From positions 558,001 through 622,000 of the forward strand of contig NZ_LXYU01000001.1 of NCBI RefSeq assembly GCF_001952075.1: 64,000 bases of DNA. Direction: 5' to 3'. This DNA comes from Ditibartonella apis. GTDB taxonomy: Bacteria > Pseudomonadota > Alphaproteobacteria > Rhizobiales > Rhizobiaceae. Shown piece by piece: positions 40,255 through 49,572 of this stretch (its first letter is position 1; each line of letters starts with the position of its first letter). The translations under genes were made by a program, and so were the position numbers. The notes under the pieces were generated by a model. The model was not told the DNA's origin. It saw nothing but the letters and a program-made list of their open reading frames with translations, and made no database searches.

Positions 40255-41061
40255 ATGAGTTTTTCAATTGCTACATGGAATATCAATTCGGTGCGTTTGC
40301 GTTTGCCGCTTGTTCTGCAAATTTTGCAGCAAGAAAAACCGGATATTTTGTGTTTGCAGGAAACCAAGTGTCCGGATGATAAATTTCCCTATAAAGCTTT
40401 TCGTGCGGCCGGATATGAACACATCGCTGTTCATGGACAAAAAGGTTACCACGGCGTAGCAACTCTATCGTTGCGGCCATTCGAGGAGGTCGAAAAAAAA
40501 GAATTCTGCAACAAGCATGATTGCCGGCATGTTGCAGTTGTCATAAAGGCGGGTGACAAACATATCCGCATACATAATTTCTATGTTCCCGCCGGTGGTG
40601 ATGAACCGGACCCCGAGATCAATCCGAAATTTCGTCATAAGCTCGATTTTCTGGAAGAAATGAAAGCTATCAAAGCCGATATGGGTGACGGGCTTTCAAG
40701 CATTCTCGTCGGAGACCTCAATATTGCACCTTATGAAAATGATGTCTGGTCGCATAAACAACTCTTGAAAATTGTCAGCCATACGCCGATAGAAACCAGA
40801 ACATTGATTGAACTTTGTTCTCAAGGCGGGTGGGTCGACCTTATGCGCAAGAAAATTCCCGAACCGCAAAAGATTTTCACATGGTGGAGCTATCGGGCCA
40901 AAGATTGGGCCTCCTCCAATCGCGGGCGCAGGCTGGATCATATCTGGTCATCTCCCGATCTTGTACCACATATGCAAGAAATGGAAATATTGACTGAGGC
41001 AAGAGGAATGGAAAAACCATCCGATCATGTGCCGGTTATCATGCATTTCGACCTTGCATGA
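40255..41061 (+). CDS. xth: Exodeoxyribonuclease III (AP endonuclease)
   Basis: 268-residue DNA repair enzyme of the EEP family that nicks at abasic sites and trims 3' ends. Active-site blocks: ATWNINSVRLRL (Asn), LCLQETKCPDDKFP (metal Glu), LVGDLNIAPYENDVW (Asp/Asn), GRRLDHIWSS and EKPSDHVPVI (catalytic Asp/His). I start at ATG 40255 (MSFSIATW), which has AAGG ten bases upstream; ATG 40246 is also possible, and the frame stays open to 40177. Confidence 0.94.
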   Translation: MSFSIATWNINSVRLRLPLVLQILQQEKPDILCLQETKCPDDKFPYKAFRAAGYEHIAVHGQKGYHGVATLSLRPFEEVEKKEFCNKHDCRHVAVVIKAGDKHIRIHNFYVPAGGDEPDPEINPKFRHKLDFLEEMKAIKADMGDGLSSILVGDLNIAPYENDVWSHKQLLKIVSHTPIETRTLIELCSQGGWVDLMRKKIPEPQKIFTWWSYRAKDWASSNRGRRLDHIWSSPDLVPHMQEMEILTEARGMEKPSDHVPVIMHFDLA

Positions 41062-41206
41062 AAAAGGTGTCATTGTTTCTTCCTGCTTGTTGAATTTGAT
41101 TGAACATGAACAAAATTTCACGGGATTTTCATTGCAGTTTATGGAATAAGAAGCGCGATAAAACGTTTGTCTGGCTATATGGTTTTTCGATCGGAGCAGA
41201 AAAATA

Positions 41207-42697
41207 ATGCAGAAACGCCGTTTGCAAACTGTCGGCCGGTCAACTCTTTCTTTGGCTGTGTTTACGGGCTTTTTTTTGCTTTCGGGCTGCCTTGTCGGAC
41301 CTGACTATCAAAAGCCGGTTTTCAAGCTTCATTCCAGGTGGAGTGCCGATTCACGTGAAACGCCTTCAGCACCGCCGGAACTTGCCGACTGGTGGCAGCG
41401 GTTCAATGATCCGTTGTTGGATAAACTCGTGTCTGATGCGATTGCCGGTAACAATGATGTCCAGTCGGCAAAAGCAAGGGTGCGTGAAGCAAGAGCAACT
41501 TTGTGGCAGACAACCGGAACATTATTGCCAAGTATTGACGGCTCTGCTTCGGCCAACCGGAATAAATCGGCAGGGGGACCGGAACGAAGCCAGTATCGTG
41601 GTGGGCTCGATTCAAGTTGGGAGATTGATCTTTTCGGCGCCAACCGGCGGGCAGTCGAGGCGGCAAAATACGGGCTTGATGGCGCCAAAGAAGATATGCG
41701 CGCAACAATGCTTACCCTCATTGGAGATGTTGCAACCAATTACGCGGAAATACGTGGGCTACAACAGCAGATAGCACTTGCCCAACGCACCGCGATTGCC
41801 CAACGGCGCACGGCACAATTGACCAAAGATAAATTTGCCGCCGGCGCAGTTTCCCAGCTTGATGTATCCAATGCCGAAGGACAGGCTGCCACTACCGAAG
41901 CCGGTATTCCGCAGATGGAAGCCAATCTTGCAACAACGATCCATCGTTTATCTGTTTTAACAGGTCAAAGCCCGATAGCTCTTGATGATATAATGGCAAA
42001 GACGGGTAAAATTCCTGAACCGAGATGGCCGATACCGGCGGGCGTTCCTGCCGATATTCTGCTTACACGTCCGGATGTTCGTCTGGCTGAACGCCAATAT
42101 GCGCAGGCAACAGCTCGCGTCGGCCAGAAGGAGGCCGACCGTTATCCGTCTTTGACGTTGACCGGTAATATTTCAACCTCGGCTACCCAACCGGGAGAGC
42201 TCGGGAAAAGTTCTTCAATCAGCTGGTCCGCGGGACCGGGCTTGAGTATACCGATTTTTGAAGGTGGGCAGAGAATTGCAGCTGTCGAGGTTGCCCGTGC
42301 CCAGCGTGACCAATCTTTTATCAATTATCGAAGCAGCGTGTTGACGGCATTGGAAGATGTCGAGAATGCATTGGTGTCGATGAGCAAAGAAAGACAGCGC
42401 TCGGCAAAACTTGCCATTGCCGCCAATTCTTACGCCAAAGCACTGAGCTTGTCCCGTTCGCTATACCAAAGCGGCAATACCAGTTTTCTTGAACTGTTGA
42501 ATGCGGAGAGGTCGCAGTATTCATCCGAACAGTCGCTTATTGAAAGTCGGGTTTCGATTACCAAGGACTATATTTCACTCATGAAAGCTTTAGGTGGAGG
42601 ATGGGATGGTGCAGTAGACGATACGAAGCCGGAAATTGTCGACGGTTATACAGGGCCGCACATCAGAAAAGTTGAAACAGAGAGCAAAACGCGATGA
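41207..42697 (+). CDS. RND/MacAB-type efflux outer-membrane lipoprotein (NodT/OprM family)
   Basis: 496-residue TolC-like outer-membrane channel. The N terminus is a lipoprotein signal with lipobox LSGC (near residues 26-29), then the OMF signature VGPDYQKP. Two repeats of the coiled-coil OMF domain follow (WQRFNDPLLDKLVSDAIAGNNDVQSAKARVREARA; GVPADILLTRPDVRLAERQYAQATARVGQKEADRYPSL, WSAGPGLSIPIFEGGQR). GGAG precedes the ATG. It overlaps the next gene by four bases (ATGA), so channel, adaptor and ABC transporter are one operon. Confidence 0.93.
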   Translation: MQKRRLQTVGRSTLSLAVFTGFFLLSGCLVGPDYQKPVFKLHSRWSADSRETPSAPPELADWWQRFNDPLLDKLVSDAIAGNNDVQSAKARVREARATLWQTTGTLLPSIDGSASANRNKSAGGPERSQYRGGLDSSWEIDLFGANRRAVEAAKYGLDGAKEDMRATMLTLIGDVATNYAEIRGLQQQIALAQRTAIAQRRTAQLTKDKFAAGAVSQLDVSNAEGQAATTEAGIPQMEANLATTIHRLSVLTGQSPIALDDIMAKTGKIPEPRWPIPAGVPADILLTRPDVRLAERQYAQATARVGQKEADRYPSLTLTGNISTSATQPGELGKSSSISWSAGPGLSIPIFEGGQRIAAVEVARAQRDQSFINYRSSVLTALEDVENALVSMSKERQRSAKLAIAANSYAKALSLSRSLYQSGNTSFLELLNAERSQYSSEQSLIESRVSITKDYISLMKALGGGWDGAVDDTKPEIVDGYTGPHIRKVETESKTR

Positions 42698-43893
42698 AAG
42701 CAAAAAAAACAGTCACCATTATTATTGCTGTGATTGCACTGATCGTGCTTTTGATATTTATCCATTCGGCGTTTTTCTCCACGACTGCGCCAACCTATAT
42801 GACGTCGAAGGTCAAAAAAGGAGATATCGAGGTCAGCGTTCTTGCCAACGGTACAATCAAGCCGCACCGGCTGGTTGCTGTTGGTGCACGCGCAACAGGT
42901 CGTATTGTTTCGATGAAAGTAAAGCCCGGAAGCATTGTCAAGCAGGGTGATTTACTTGCCGAAATCGATCCGACAACCCAGACAAACGATTTGAAAAGCA
43001 AGGAAGCAGCTCTTGCAAATTACCGCGGAAAACTCGCCGAGCAGGAAGCGCAACTTGTTCTTGCCAAACAGAATATGAACCGCCAGCAAAACATGATCTC
43101 TTCGCATGCGGTTTCCAAAGCCGATTTCGATGATGCCGATGCGCAAGTCAAAATCCGTGCCGCACAGATCGACCAGTTGAAAGCCCAGATTGTGCAGGCG
43201 GAAGTCGATGTCGAGACAGCCAAAGTCAACCTCGGTTATACGCGTGTAACGGCACCTTCCGATGGTACAGTTCTTGCCACCGTCGTTCAGGAAGGCCAGA
43301 ACGTCAACGCCGTGCAGTCGGCACCGACGATTGTTATTCTTGGCGATTTGTCGGTCATGACTGTTCGTGCCGAAATATCCGAAGCCGATGTCATCAATGT
43401 CAAACCCGGTCAGGACCTTTATTTCAATGTTTTAGGCAATCGTACGCGGCGCTATGAAAGCCGGTTGGAAAAAATCGAACCGGCACCGGAATCCATCCGT
43501 AATGATATCAGCTTCAATTCATCCTCGACGGCTTCTTCAAGCTCGTCGACTTCACAAGCCATTTATTATAATGGCACGTTCAATGTGCCGAATGATGATG
43601 GAGTTTTGCGCACTTATATGACAGCGGAAGTCCATATTATTCTGGGGCGTGCCGAAAAAGTGCTGCTTATACCGAGTGATGCATTGAATGATGTTTCGGG
43701 CAAAAAAGCGGTGGTCAATGTTCTTGACAAAAACGGCAAGCTTGAAGCCCGCAACATTGAAACCGGACTCAATAATAAAGTGATGGTCGAGGTTGTTTCA
43801 GGACTTGAAGAAGGCGAAACGGTTGTAACCGGTGTCAGCAACGGCACCATGCCTTCTGCATCCGGAAGCCGTCACCGGATGGGGCCGTTCTGA
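42694..43893 (+). CDS. macA: MacA-like periplasmic adaptor subunit
   Basis: 399-residue membrane-fusion protein linking MacB to the outer-membrane channel. N-terminal membrane anchor (about 7-28), lipoyl half-motifs (VGARATGRIVSMKVKPGSIVKQGDLLAEID and YTRVTAPSDGTVLATVVQEGQNVN), an alpha-helical hairpin between them (about 95-180), a beta-barrel and a C-terminal membrane-proximal domain. A serine-rich stretch (residues 274-288) interrupts the barrel region and may be a flexible insertion. MacAB systems export macrolides, peptides or lipids; the substrate here is unknown. Confidence 0.9.
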   Translation: MKAKKTVTIIIAVIALIVLLIFIHSAFFSTTAPTYMTSKVKKGDIEVSVLANGTIKPHRLVAVGARATGRIVSMKVKPGSIVKQGDLLAEIDPTTQTNDLKSKEAALANYRGKLAEQEAQLVLAKQNMNRQQNMISSHAVSKADFDDADAQVKIRAAQIDQLKAQIVQAEVDVETAKVNLGYTRVTAPSDGTVLATVVQEGQNVNAVQSAPTIVILGDLSVMTVRAEISEADVINVKPGQDLYFNVLGNRTRRYESRLEKIEPAPESIRNDISFNSSSTASSSSSTSQAIYYNGTFNVPNDDGVLRTYMTAEVHIILGRAEKVLLIPSDALNDVSGKKAVVNVLDKNGKLEARNIETGLNNKVMVEVVSGLEEGETVVTGVSNGTMPSASGSRHRMGPF

Positions 43894-43896
43894 TCA

Positions 43897-45876
43897 ATGG
43901 AAAACACTCACAAAGATGCGGTCATTGTTTTGAAAGATGTCGTACGCGAATTTCCCGCGGGCGAAACCAGTGTGCGTGTCCTGAAAGGCCTTAATCTCAC
44001 TATCTATCGTGGCGAGATGGTGGCAATTGTCGGCGCATCGGGTTCGGGCAAATCGACCTTGATGAATATTCTCGGCTGTCTTGATCGGCCAAGTTCGGGA
44101 AGTTACAAAATTTCAGGTAAAGAAACCTCGCAACTTTCCGCTGATGAACTTTCTGCACTTCGTCGTGATCATTTCGGCTTTATTTTCCAACGCTATCATT
44201 TGCTTGGTGAATTGACAGCGCTTGATAATGTCGAAATTCCGGCCATTTATGCCGGACGTTCTCCCCATGAAAGGGAAAGGCGTGCGACTGCACTGTTACA
44301 ACGTCTCGGTATGGGCGAACGCATCACCCATCGGCCGGGGCAACTTTCCGGTGGTCAACAGCAACGTGTTTCGATTGCCCGTGCATTGATGAATAATGGC
44401 GAAGTTATCCTTGCCGACGAGCCCACGGGCGCACTCGACAGCCATAGCGGTGAAGAAGTCTTGCGCATTCTGGAGGAAATCCACGCAGAAGGGCGCACAA
44501 TCATCATTGTGACGCATGATATGTCGGTGGCCAAAAAAGCCGAACGGATTATCGAAATCAGTGACGGGGAGATTCTGTCGGATAAACCCAACCGCCCGAC
44601 AGAAGTAGCCACTGGACACGCCGACGAAGTTGCAACCGAAGTTGTCAGCAACAAAAAAATCGGAATTCTCAGATCCTTTCTTGACCGCTTCCATGAAGCT
44701 TTCCGCATGGCTTTGTTGTCAATGAATGCGCATCGTATGCGCACATTTTTAACGATGCTTGGGGTGATTATCGGTATAGCAGCGGTTGTTTCCATGGTTG
44801 CTTTGGGAAATGGTACGCAAAAACAGATTCTTGAAAACATCAATAGTCTGGGAAGCAATACATTGAATATCTTTGCCGGAAAGAGCTTTGCCGATATGCG
44901 ATCGGGCAAAGTCACGACATTGGTCGATTCCGACGCGACAGCACTTTCCGAACAACCTTATGCCGATGCAGTCACTCCGAGTGTTACAACATCTTCCACT
45001 GTCCGCTATGGTTCGATCGAATCCAATGTGACCGTTTATGGCGTGAGCGACCAATATTTCAAAGCACAAGGCGCAAAACTCGTTGAAGGGCGCCTATTCG
45101 ATTCCGAAAGTGTGGCTTCACGTGCCACCGATCTGGTGGTTGAAAAGCAGGCTGTGCCAACACTTTTTCCCGATAGCCACGAAAGTCCGATCGGACAGGT
45201 CGTTCTGGTCGGCAAAGTTCCTACCCGTATTGTCGGCGTTATCGAATTGCAGCAAATGGGGCCGCCATCCGACACTTTGCAACTTTATTTGCCTTATACC
45301 ACTGTGCAGACACGTTTTCTTGGCAATAAGACCGTTCGTTCGATTACCCTTAAAGTTGCCGATAATGTTGATTCACGTTTGGCGGAGGCCGCGGTTAAAC
45401 GCTTTCTCATTATGCGGCATGGCACAGAAGATTTTTTCATTCGCAATTCCGAAGAATTTCGTGAACAGGTTATTGCAAGTACACAGGTTTTGACTTTGCT
45501 GGTTGCATCCATTGCGTTGATTTCACTTCTGGTCGGCGGCATCGGTGTAATGAATATCATGCTTGTAACAGTCTCGGAGCGTATCAATGAAATTGGTGTG
45601 CGTATGGCTGTGGGAGCGCGACAGAGTGATATTCTCCAGCAATTTCTGATAGAATCTGTCCTTGTTTGTCTGATTGGTGGTGCCTTGGGGATTTTGCTTG
45701 GTCTTTCTGTCGGGTGGATTTTTGCAGTAAGCGGCGCACCGTTTAAACTTGTTTACTCGACAGGTTCGATTATTATAGCTTTTGTTTTTTCCACGCTTAT
45801 CGGCATCGGCTTCGGTTTTCTGCCTGCACGCAATGCCTCTAAACTCGATCCCGTTGCCGCTTTATCGCGCGACTAG
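43897..45876 (+). CDS. macB: MacB-like ABC transporter (ATPase fused to permease)
   Basis: 659-residue ABC-type mechanotransmitter. N-terminal ATPase: Walker A GASGSGKST (46-54), signature LSGGQQQRV (150-158), Walker B VILADEPTG (170-178). Then a membrane helix (FLTMLGVIIGIAAVVSMVALG), a periplasmic MacB core domain with the usual NIFAGKSF and VTPSVTTSSTVRYG blocks, and three C-terminal helices (MNIMLVTVSERINEIGVRMAVGAR between them). Starts three bases after macA. The operon order channel-adaptor-pump is complete, so it likely works as a stand-alone tripartite system. Confidence 0.94.
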   Translation: MENTHKDAVIVLKDVVREFPAGETSVRVLKGLNLTIYRGEMVAIVGASGSGKSTLMNILGCLDRPSSGSYKISGKETSQLSADELSALRRDHFGFIFQRYHLLGELTALDNVEIPAIYAGRSPHERERRATALLQRLGMGERITHRPGQLSGGQQQRVSIARALMNNGEVILADEPTGALDSHSGEEVLRILEEIHAEGRTIIIVTHDMSVAKKAERIIEISDGEILSDKPNRPTEVATGHADEVATEVVSNKKIGILRSFLDRFHEAFRMALLSMNAHRMRTFLTMLGVIIGIAAVVSMVALGNGTQKQILENINSLGSNTLNIFAGKSFADMRSGKVTTLVDSDATALSEQPYADAVTPSVTTSSTVRYGSIESNVTVYGVSDQYFKAQGAKLVEGRLFDSESVASRATDLVVEKQAVPTLFPDSHESPIGQVVLVGKVPTRIVGVIELQQMGPPSDTLQLYLPYTTVQTRFLGNKTVRSITLKVADNVDSRLAEAAVKRFLIMRHGTEDFFIRNSEEFREQVIASTQVLTLLVASIALISLLVGGIGVMNIMLVTVSERINEIGVRMAVGARQSDILQQFLIESVLVCLIGGALGILLGLSVGWIFAVSGAPFKLVYSTGSIIIAFVFSTLIGIGFGFLPARNASKLDPVAALSRD

Positions 45877-45931
45877 CTTTTCTTGATCGAATGGATGCGT
45901 TGATAAAAATAGAATTTGAAGGAAGTCTAAA

Positions 45932-46405
45932 GTGTCAAAAACCACTCCGGCAACAGCCTTTCTGGATCATAATCATATCGAATACGAGTTTATTACCTAT
46001 CAATATGATCCGCATGCCGATCGTGTGGGAATGCAAGCGGCAGAAGCTGTCGGGGCTGATCCGGAAACCGTTTTCAAAACACTGATGGTCAGCGTTGACG
46101 GTAAACCCCATGTTGCAGTTTTGCCGTCCGATCAGGAAGCCAATATGAAAAAACTTGCTGCCGCTTTTGGTGGAAAACATGCCGAAATGTTGAGCGTCGA
46201 GGAAGCCGAAAAACTTACCGGCTACAAGGTTGGCGGTATCTCGCCTTTCGGGCAAAGGCGGCATTTACCAACGGTTTTCGAGAAAACGGCCGAATTGTTT
46301 GATAAAATTTATATCAATGGTGGTGGCCGCGGTTTTCAGGTGAAAATGCGTCCCAATGATGCGATTGATGTCATTTCGGCAAAAGTTGCCGATTTCAAGC
46401 GCTGA
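45932..46405 (+). CDS. ybaK: Cys-tRNA(Pro) deacylase YbaK/EbsC family
   Basis: 157-residue trans-editing enzyme that removes cysteine mischarged on tRNA-Pro. The fold is recognised from TPATAFLDHNHIEYEFITYQYDPH, VFKTLMVSVDGKPHVAVLPSDQEANMKKLAAAFGGKHAEML, YKVGGISPFGQRRHLPTVFEKTA and YINGGGRGFQVKMRPNDAI. The essential lysine lies in the VFKTLM block. Starts at GTG 45932 with GGAAG upstream. Confidence 0.94.
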   Translation: MSKTTPATAFLDHNHIEYEFITYQYDPHADRVGMQAAEAVGADPETVFKTLMVSVDGKPHVAVLPSDQEANMKKLAAAFGGKHAEMLSVEEAEKLTGYKVGGISPFGQRRHLPTVFEKTAELFDKIYINGGGRGFQVKMRPNDAIDVISAKVADFKR

Positions 46406-46489
46406 ATGACAAAAGTCTGTGGCCATTAAATCCTGAAGCTTCCTCAAGCCATCTGAAAGATATGCCTCAAAGAAAATTGTTTCGAGTTT

Positions 46490-47161
46490 TCAGAGATAGG
46501 CACGCAGTTCAGCGCCCATGAATTTGATATATTCGCTTGCAAGCAGTCGTAATTCGCCCAATTGCCTAAGCAGACTTTGTTCGCCTGCTCCTTCGCTGAT
46601 CGGGTAGGCGATAAAGTTGATATCCGGCATCAACCGGTTCAGTTCACGCAAAGATCGTGGCATGTGATAGTCGTTAGTGACGACATAAACCTTTTGATAA
46701 TGGTTTTTCTTGATCCAGTCTGTGGCTTCTTCTGCATTGCCGATTGTATTGATTGCTTCACGGCCAAGATCGACACAGCATTCAAAAAGTTGCGGATCAC
46801 TATGGGTAACGCGGATCAAAGCCTGCTTATTGGTTGACGGATTGACACCGCTGATCAATAACCGTTTGCCCAATCCCTTGGCAAGCAGGCCAACACCTGC
46901 CTCTACCCGCCGTTCGCCACCGGTGAGCACAATAATTCCATCCGCTTCGACTAACGGATCGGGTGGAACAAGGCGATATACTTTTTCGCTGAAATAGAAA
47001 AAACCGGCACTGAACAGGATAATGCAAACGAGTATAAAGATACTGACCGGAGGAAGATGTTTGAAAAAACGCCTTTTCCAACGCAGCAATCTGATCTGGC
47101 GAAGCTTTTTTTGCTTCTGCTCGGGATCAGCCAATTGTGCATATAAGGTGTATTCACTCAT
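46490..47161 (-). CDS. YdcF/SanA/ElyC-type DUF218 protein
   Basis: 223-residue inner-membrane protein with one N-terminal membrane helix (PVSIFILVCIILFSAGFFYF) and a DUF218 domain: ADGIIVLTGGERRVEAGVGLLAKGLGKRLLISGV, VDLGREAINTIGNAEEATDWIKKNHYQKVYVVTNDYHMPRSL. ElyC/SanA proteins affect envelope integrity and undecaprenyl-phosphate use. It starts two bases after the ftsX stop, so it is the third gene of ftsE-ftsX-ydcF, a grouping common in Rhizobiales and consistent with an envelope-division role. Confidence 0.9.
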   Translation of the reverse strand: MSEYTLYAQLADPEQKQKKLRQIRLLRWKRRFFKHLPPVSIFILVCIILFSAGFFYFSEKVYRLVPPDPLVEADGIIVLTGGERRVEAGVGLLAKGLGKRLLISGVNPSTNKQALIRVTHSDPQLFECCVDLGREAINTIGNAEEATDWIKKNHYQKVYVVTNDYHMPRSLRELNRLMPDINFIAYPISEGAGEQSLLRQLGELRLLASEYIKFMGAELRAYL

Positions 47162-47163
47162 CG

Positions 47164-48138
47164 TCAGAACAGATCACTTTCCCTGCGGTCGATGGATTTT
47201 AATTGGCTCAAAATTGTCAGGCGGCTCGTTATCATAGTTAAAAGTGCCACGAAACCGATCAATATGAAAATTTTGATATCACTTGCAAGGCCGAGACTGA
47301 AACGACCGAACAGTGCAGAAGCCTGATCGCTTCCCGCAGTGCCCGCGGTAAAACGCGTCCACAATGAAAATGCGAGGAAAACGACAATGCCTGCTACACC
47401 CCCCAGGAGAGCGCCTTTGAAACCGGTTTTGAAAAAATGAAAGTCGAACTGGCGGGCAATGAAACCTGATTCGGCGCCGATAAAGTGCAACACTTCGACA
47501 ATGTGTTGATTGGCTGAAAGGGCACTGCGTGTTGCAAATATGATTGTGAGTGTCAAAGCGGAAATGACAAGTGCCAATATGACGAGACCGATAATAATTG
47601 TTGCATGTGCCATCGTGACAAGCCGGTTGATCGCGTTGCGGTGGTCATCAAAACTGCCACCGGGTACTTGTGTCGCAATGGCATCGCTGATCATACCGAA
47701 ATCGGCGGTATTGGTATCATCAAGTGTCACGACAATAAGACGGGGAATGGGAAGTTCTTTCAATTCCAGTCCCGTCCCGATCCAGGGTTCGAGTAGCCGT
47801 TCAGTTTGAGTACGGTCGATGATTTTCGCCGACTTCACCCCTTGAAACCCTTTCACAAGTTCGACAGCATAATTCAATGTTTTTTCGATATCGAGACCGT
47901 CAGTCGGCCGGACTTGAATTGTTGCTTCGCGTGATATCTGGCTTTCCCAATTATGTGCGGAATAGGCAATGAGATCGACGCCGCCGATTGCAAGGGACGC
48001 AAGGAATGTCATGATCGCAATAACAACAACAAGTGCTTGCCCGGCAACGTCGGAAGCAGGTACTATCGAAGTTTGTGCAGGAGTATTTTTCTTTGGCCAG
48101 AACCTTGTCGGGTTTTGCGGTGATGAAAGCTCAGTCAT
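47164..48138 (-). CDS. ftsX: Cell division protein FtsX
   Basis: 324-residue permease-like partner of FtsE that relays ATP hydrolysis to periplasmic cell-wall hydrolases. An N-terminal helix (ALVVVIAIMTFLASLAIGG), a periplasmic loop, then three C-terminal helices (ATIIIGLVILALVISALTLTIIFATRSAL, GALLGGVAGIVVFLAFSLW, IFILIGFVALLTMITSRL). I start at ATG 48138 (MTELSSPQN), which overlaps the ftsE stop by eight bases; the frame opens seven codons earlier. Confidence 0.92.
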   Translation of the reverse strand: MTELSSPQNPTRFWPKKNTPAQTSIVPASDVAGQALVVVIAIMTFLASLAIGGVDLIAYSAHNWESQISREATIQVRPTDGLDIEKTLNYAVELVKGFQGVKSAKIIDRTQTERLLEPWIGTGLELKELPIPRLIVVTLDDTNTADFGMISDAIATQVPGGSFDDHRNAINRLVTMAHATIIIGLVILALVISALTLTIIFATRSALSANQHIVEVLHFIGAESGFIARQFDFHFFKTGFKGALLGGVAGIVVFLAFSLWTRFTAGTAGSDQASALFGRFSLGLASDIKIFILIGFVALLTMITSRLTILSQLKSIDRRESDLF

Positions 48139-48790
48139 AAAGTTCAAGCCTTCCATCATTTAATACCATGCGCCGCGCATCAACCTGTTCCATCAGATTG
48201 ACGTCGTGGGTTGCAATAATCACAGCTGTGCCCGAACGGTTAAGCTCGATAAAAAGCCGCAACAATCTGCGCGCAAGAACGGGGTCGACATTACCTGTCG
48301 GTTCATCGGCAAGCAATATTTCCGGCTGGTCAATCAATGCGCGAGCTATCGCCACACGCTGTTTTTCACCGCCGGAAAGAACTGGCGGCAATATATCCAT
48401 ACGCTCACCCAACCCCACCCATTGAAGAAGCTCTTCGACCTCGGCCCGATAGGTTGCTTCCTCACGGCCTCTTACACGTAAAGGAAGTGAAACATTTTCA
48501 TAGGTTGTCATATGGTCAAGCAGCCGGAAGTCCTGAAAAACAATGCCGATCCTCTGGCGTAATTTTGGCATATCCTGTCGTTTTAAAAGTGCGGTATCGT
48601 GACCGAATATGTTGATAAGACCGCGCGTCGGCTTTAATGCCAGAAACATCAAACGCAGCAGGGTGGTTTTGCCGGCCCCTGATGGCCCGGTCAAAAACTG
48701 GAATGATCCGTGGGGAATATAAAAGCTTATATCACGGAGGACTTCCGGCCCCATGCCATAACGCAAGCCTACATTTTCGAAACGAATCAC
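48131..48790 (-). CDS. ftsE: Cell division ATP-binding protein FtsE
   Basis: 219-residue ABC ATPase. MIRFENVGLRYGMGPEVLRDISF, Walker A GPSGAGKTTLL, Q-loop VFQDFRLLDHMT, signature LSGGEKQRVAIARALI, Walker B ILLADEPTGNVD, and H-loop IIATHDVNL. These are diagnostic FtsE features. It is the first gene of ftsEX-ydcF and is divergent from hpt; a CtrA-type box lies in the shared upstream region. Confidence 0.96.
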   Translation of the reverse strand: MIRFENVGLRYGMGPEVLRDISFYIPHGSFQFLTGPSGAGKTTLLRLMFLALKPTRGLINIFGHDTALLKRQDMPKLRQRIGIVFQDFRLLDHMTTYENVSLPLRVRGREEATYRAEVEELLQWVGLGERMDILPPVLSGGEKQRVAIARALIDQPEILLADEPTGNVDPVLARRLLRLFIELNRSGTAVIIATHDVNLMEQVDARRMVLNDGRLELYD

Positions 48791-48941
48791 TCTTAAATTA
48801 CCTGTTCTTCCCGCACGAATGTTAATCCGGCATGGCCTTGTCGGCCGCCATTTCCTTTAAAGACAACTTTTCCGATCATATAAAGGCACCTTGGAAACCT
48901 TGACCGGATAACCTTATTTTTCCTATCCTTAACGAATATGG

Positions 48942-48956
48942 TTAAGTCGCGGTTAA
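48942..48956. promoter_or_regulatory. CtrA-type box between ftsE and hpt
   Basis: TTAA (48942-48945), seven bases, TTAA (48953-48956), in the divergent promoter region: 152 bases before the ftsE start and 68 before the hpt start. The pattern matches a full CtrA site exactly. Which gene it would control is unclear; ftsEX is the more natural target. Confidence 0.42.
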
Positions 48957-49023
48957 AATTTATTGTCGTCAAAAGCTTTCTTAGCGCGAATGTCTGTGTT
49001 AGGCCGCAACCATAAATTTTTAT

Positions 49024-49572
49024 ATGGATCATAAAATGCCTGTTATTGATGGAAAGTCGATTGAAGTTCTTTTTTCTGAAGAGGATATTGCAAAACGCAA
49101 CCGTGTCATAGCAAGCGAAATTGCAGCTAAGAGGCCGCAAAATCTGTTGGTGCTGCCGGTTTTAAAAGGCTCGTTTATTTTTGCCGCTGACCTTATAAGG
49201 GAGCTTCACCGCGTTGGTGTAAGCTCGTCAGTCGAATTTATCACAATTTCAAGCTATGGCGCCGGTCAGGAAAGTGGAGAAATCAAACTTCTTCATGATT
49301 TTGATAGCGATATTACAGGGCGTGATATTTTGTTGATTGACGATATTCTGGAATCAGGAAAAACACTCAAATTTGTGCGCGATCTTTTGAGAAATCGCGG
49401 GGCGGGGCGCATTTTCATTGCAGCCCTCCTTGATAAAGCAATGCGCCGCAAAGCCGATATCGAGGCTGATTTTGTAGGCTTTTCCTGTCCGGATCAGTTT
49501 GTTGTCGGTTATGGAATGGATGCCGGACACGCATTTCGGCAATTACCTTTTGTCGGTGTGATCGAAAAATGA
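49024..49572 (+). CDS. hpt: Hypoxanthine phosphoribosyltransferase
   Basis: 182-residue purine salvage enzyme making IMP (and GMP) from free bases and PRPP. Signatures: LLVLPVLKGSFIFAADLIREL, SVEFITISSYGAG, the PRPP loop ILLIDDILESGKTLKF, and DFVGFSCPDQFVVGYGMD. An ATG four codons later (49036) is an alternative start. Followed by AT-rich DNA. Confidence 0.95.
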   Translation: MDHKMPVIDGKSIEVLFSEEDIAKRNRVIASEIAAKRPQNLLVLPVLKGSFIFAADLIRELHRVGVSSSVEFITISSYGAGQESGEIKLLHDFDSDITGRDILLIDDILESGKTLKFVRDLLRNRGAGRIFIAALLDKAMRRKADIEADFVGFSCPDQFVVGYGMDAGHAFRQLPFVGVIEK

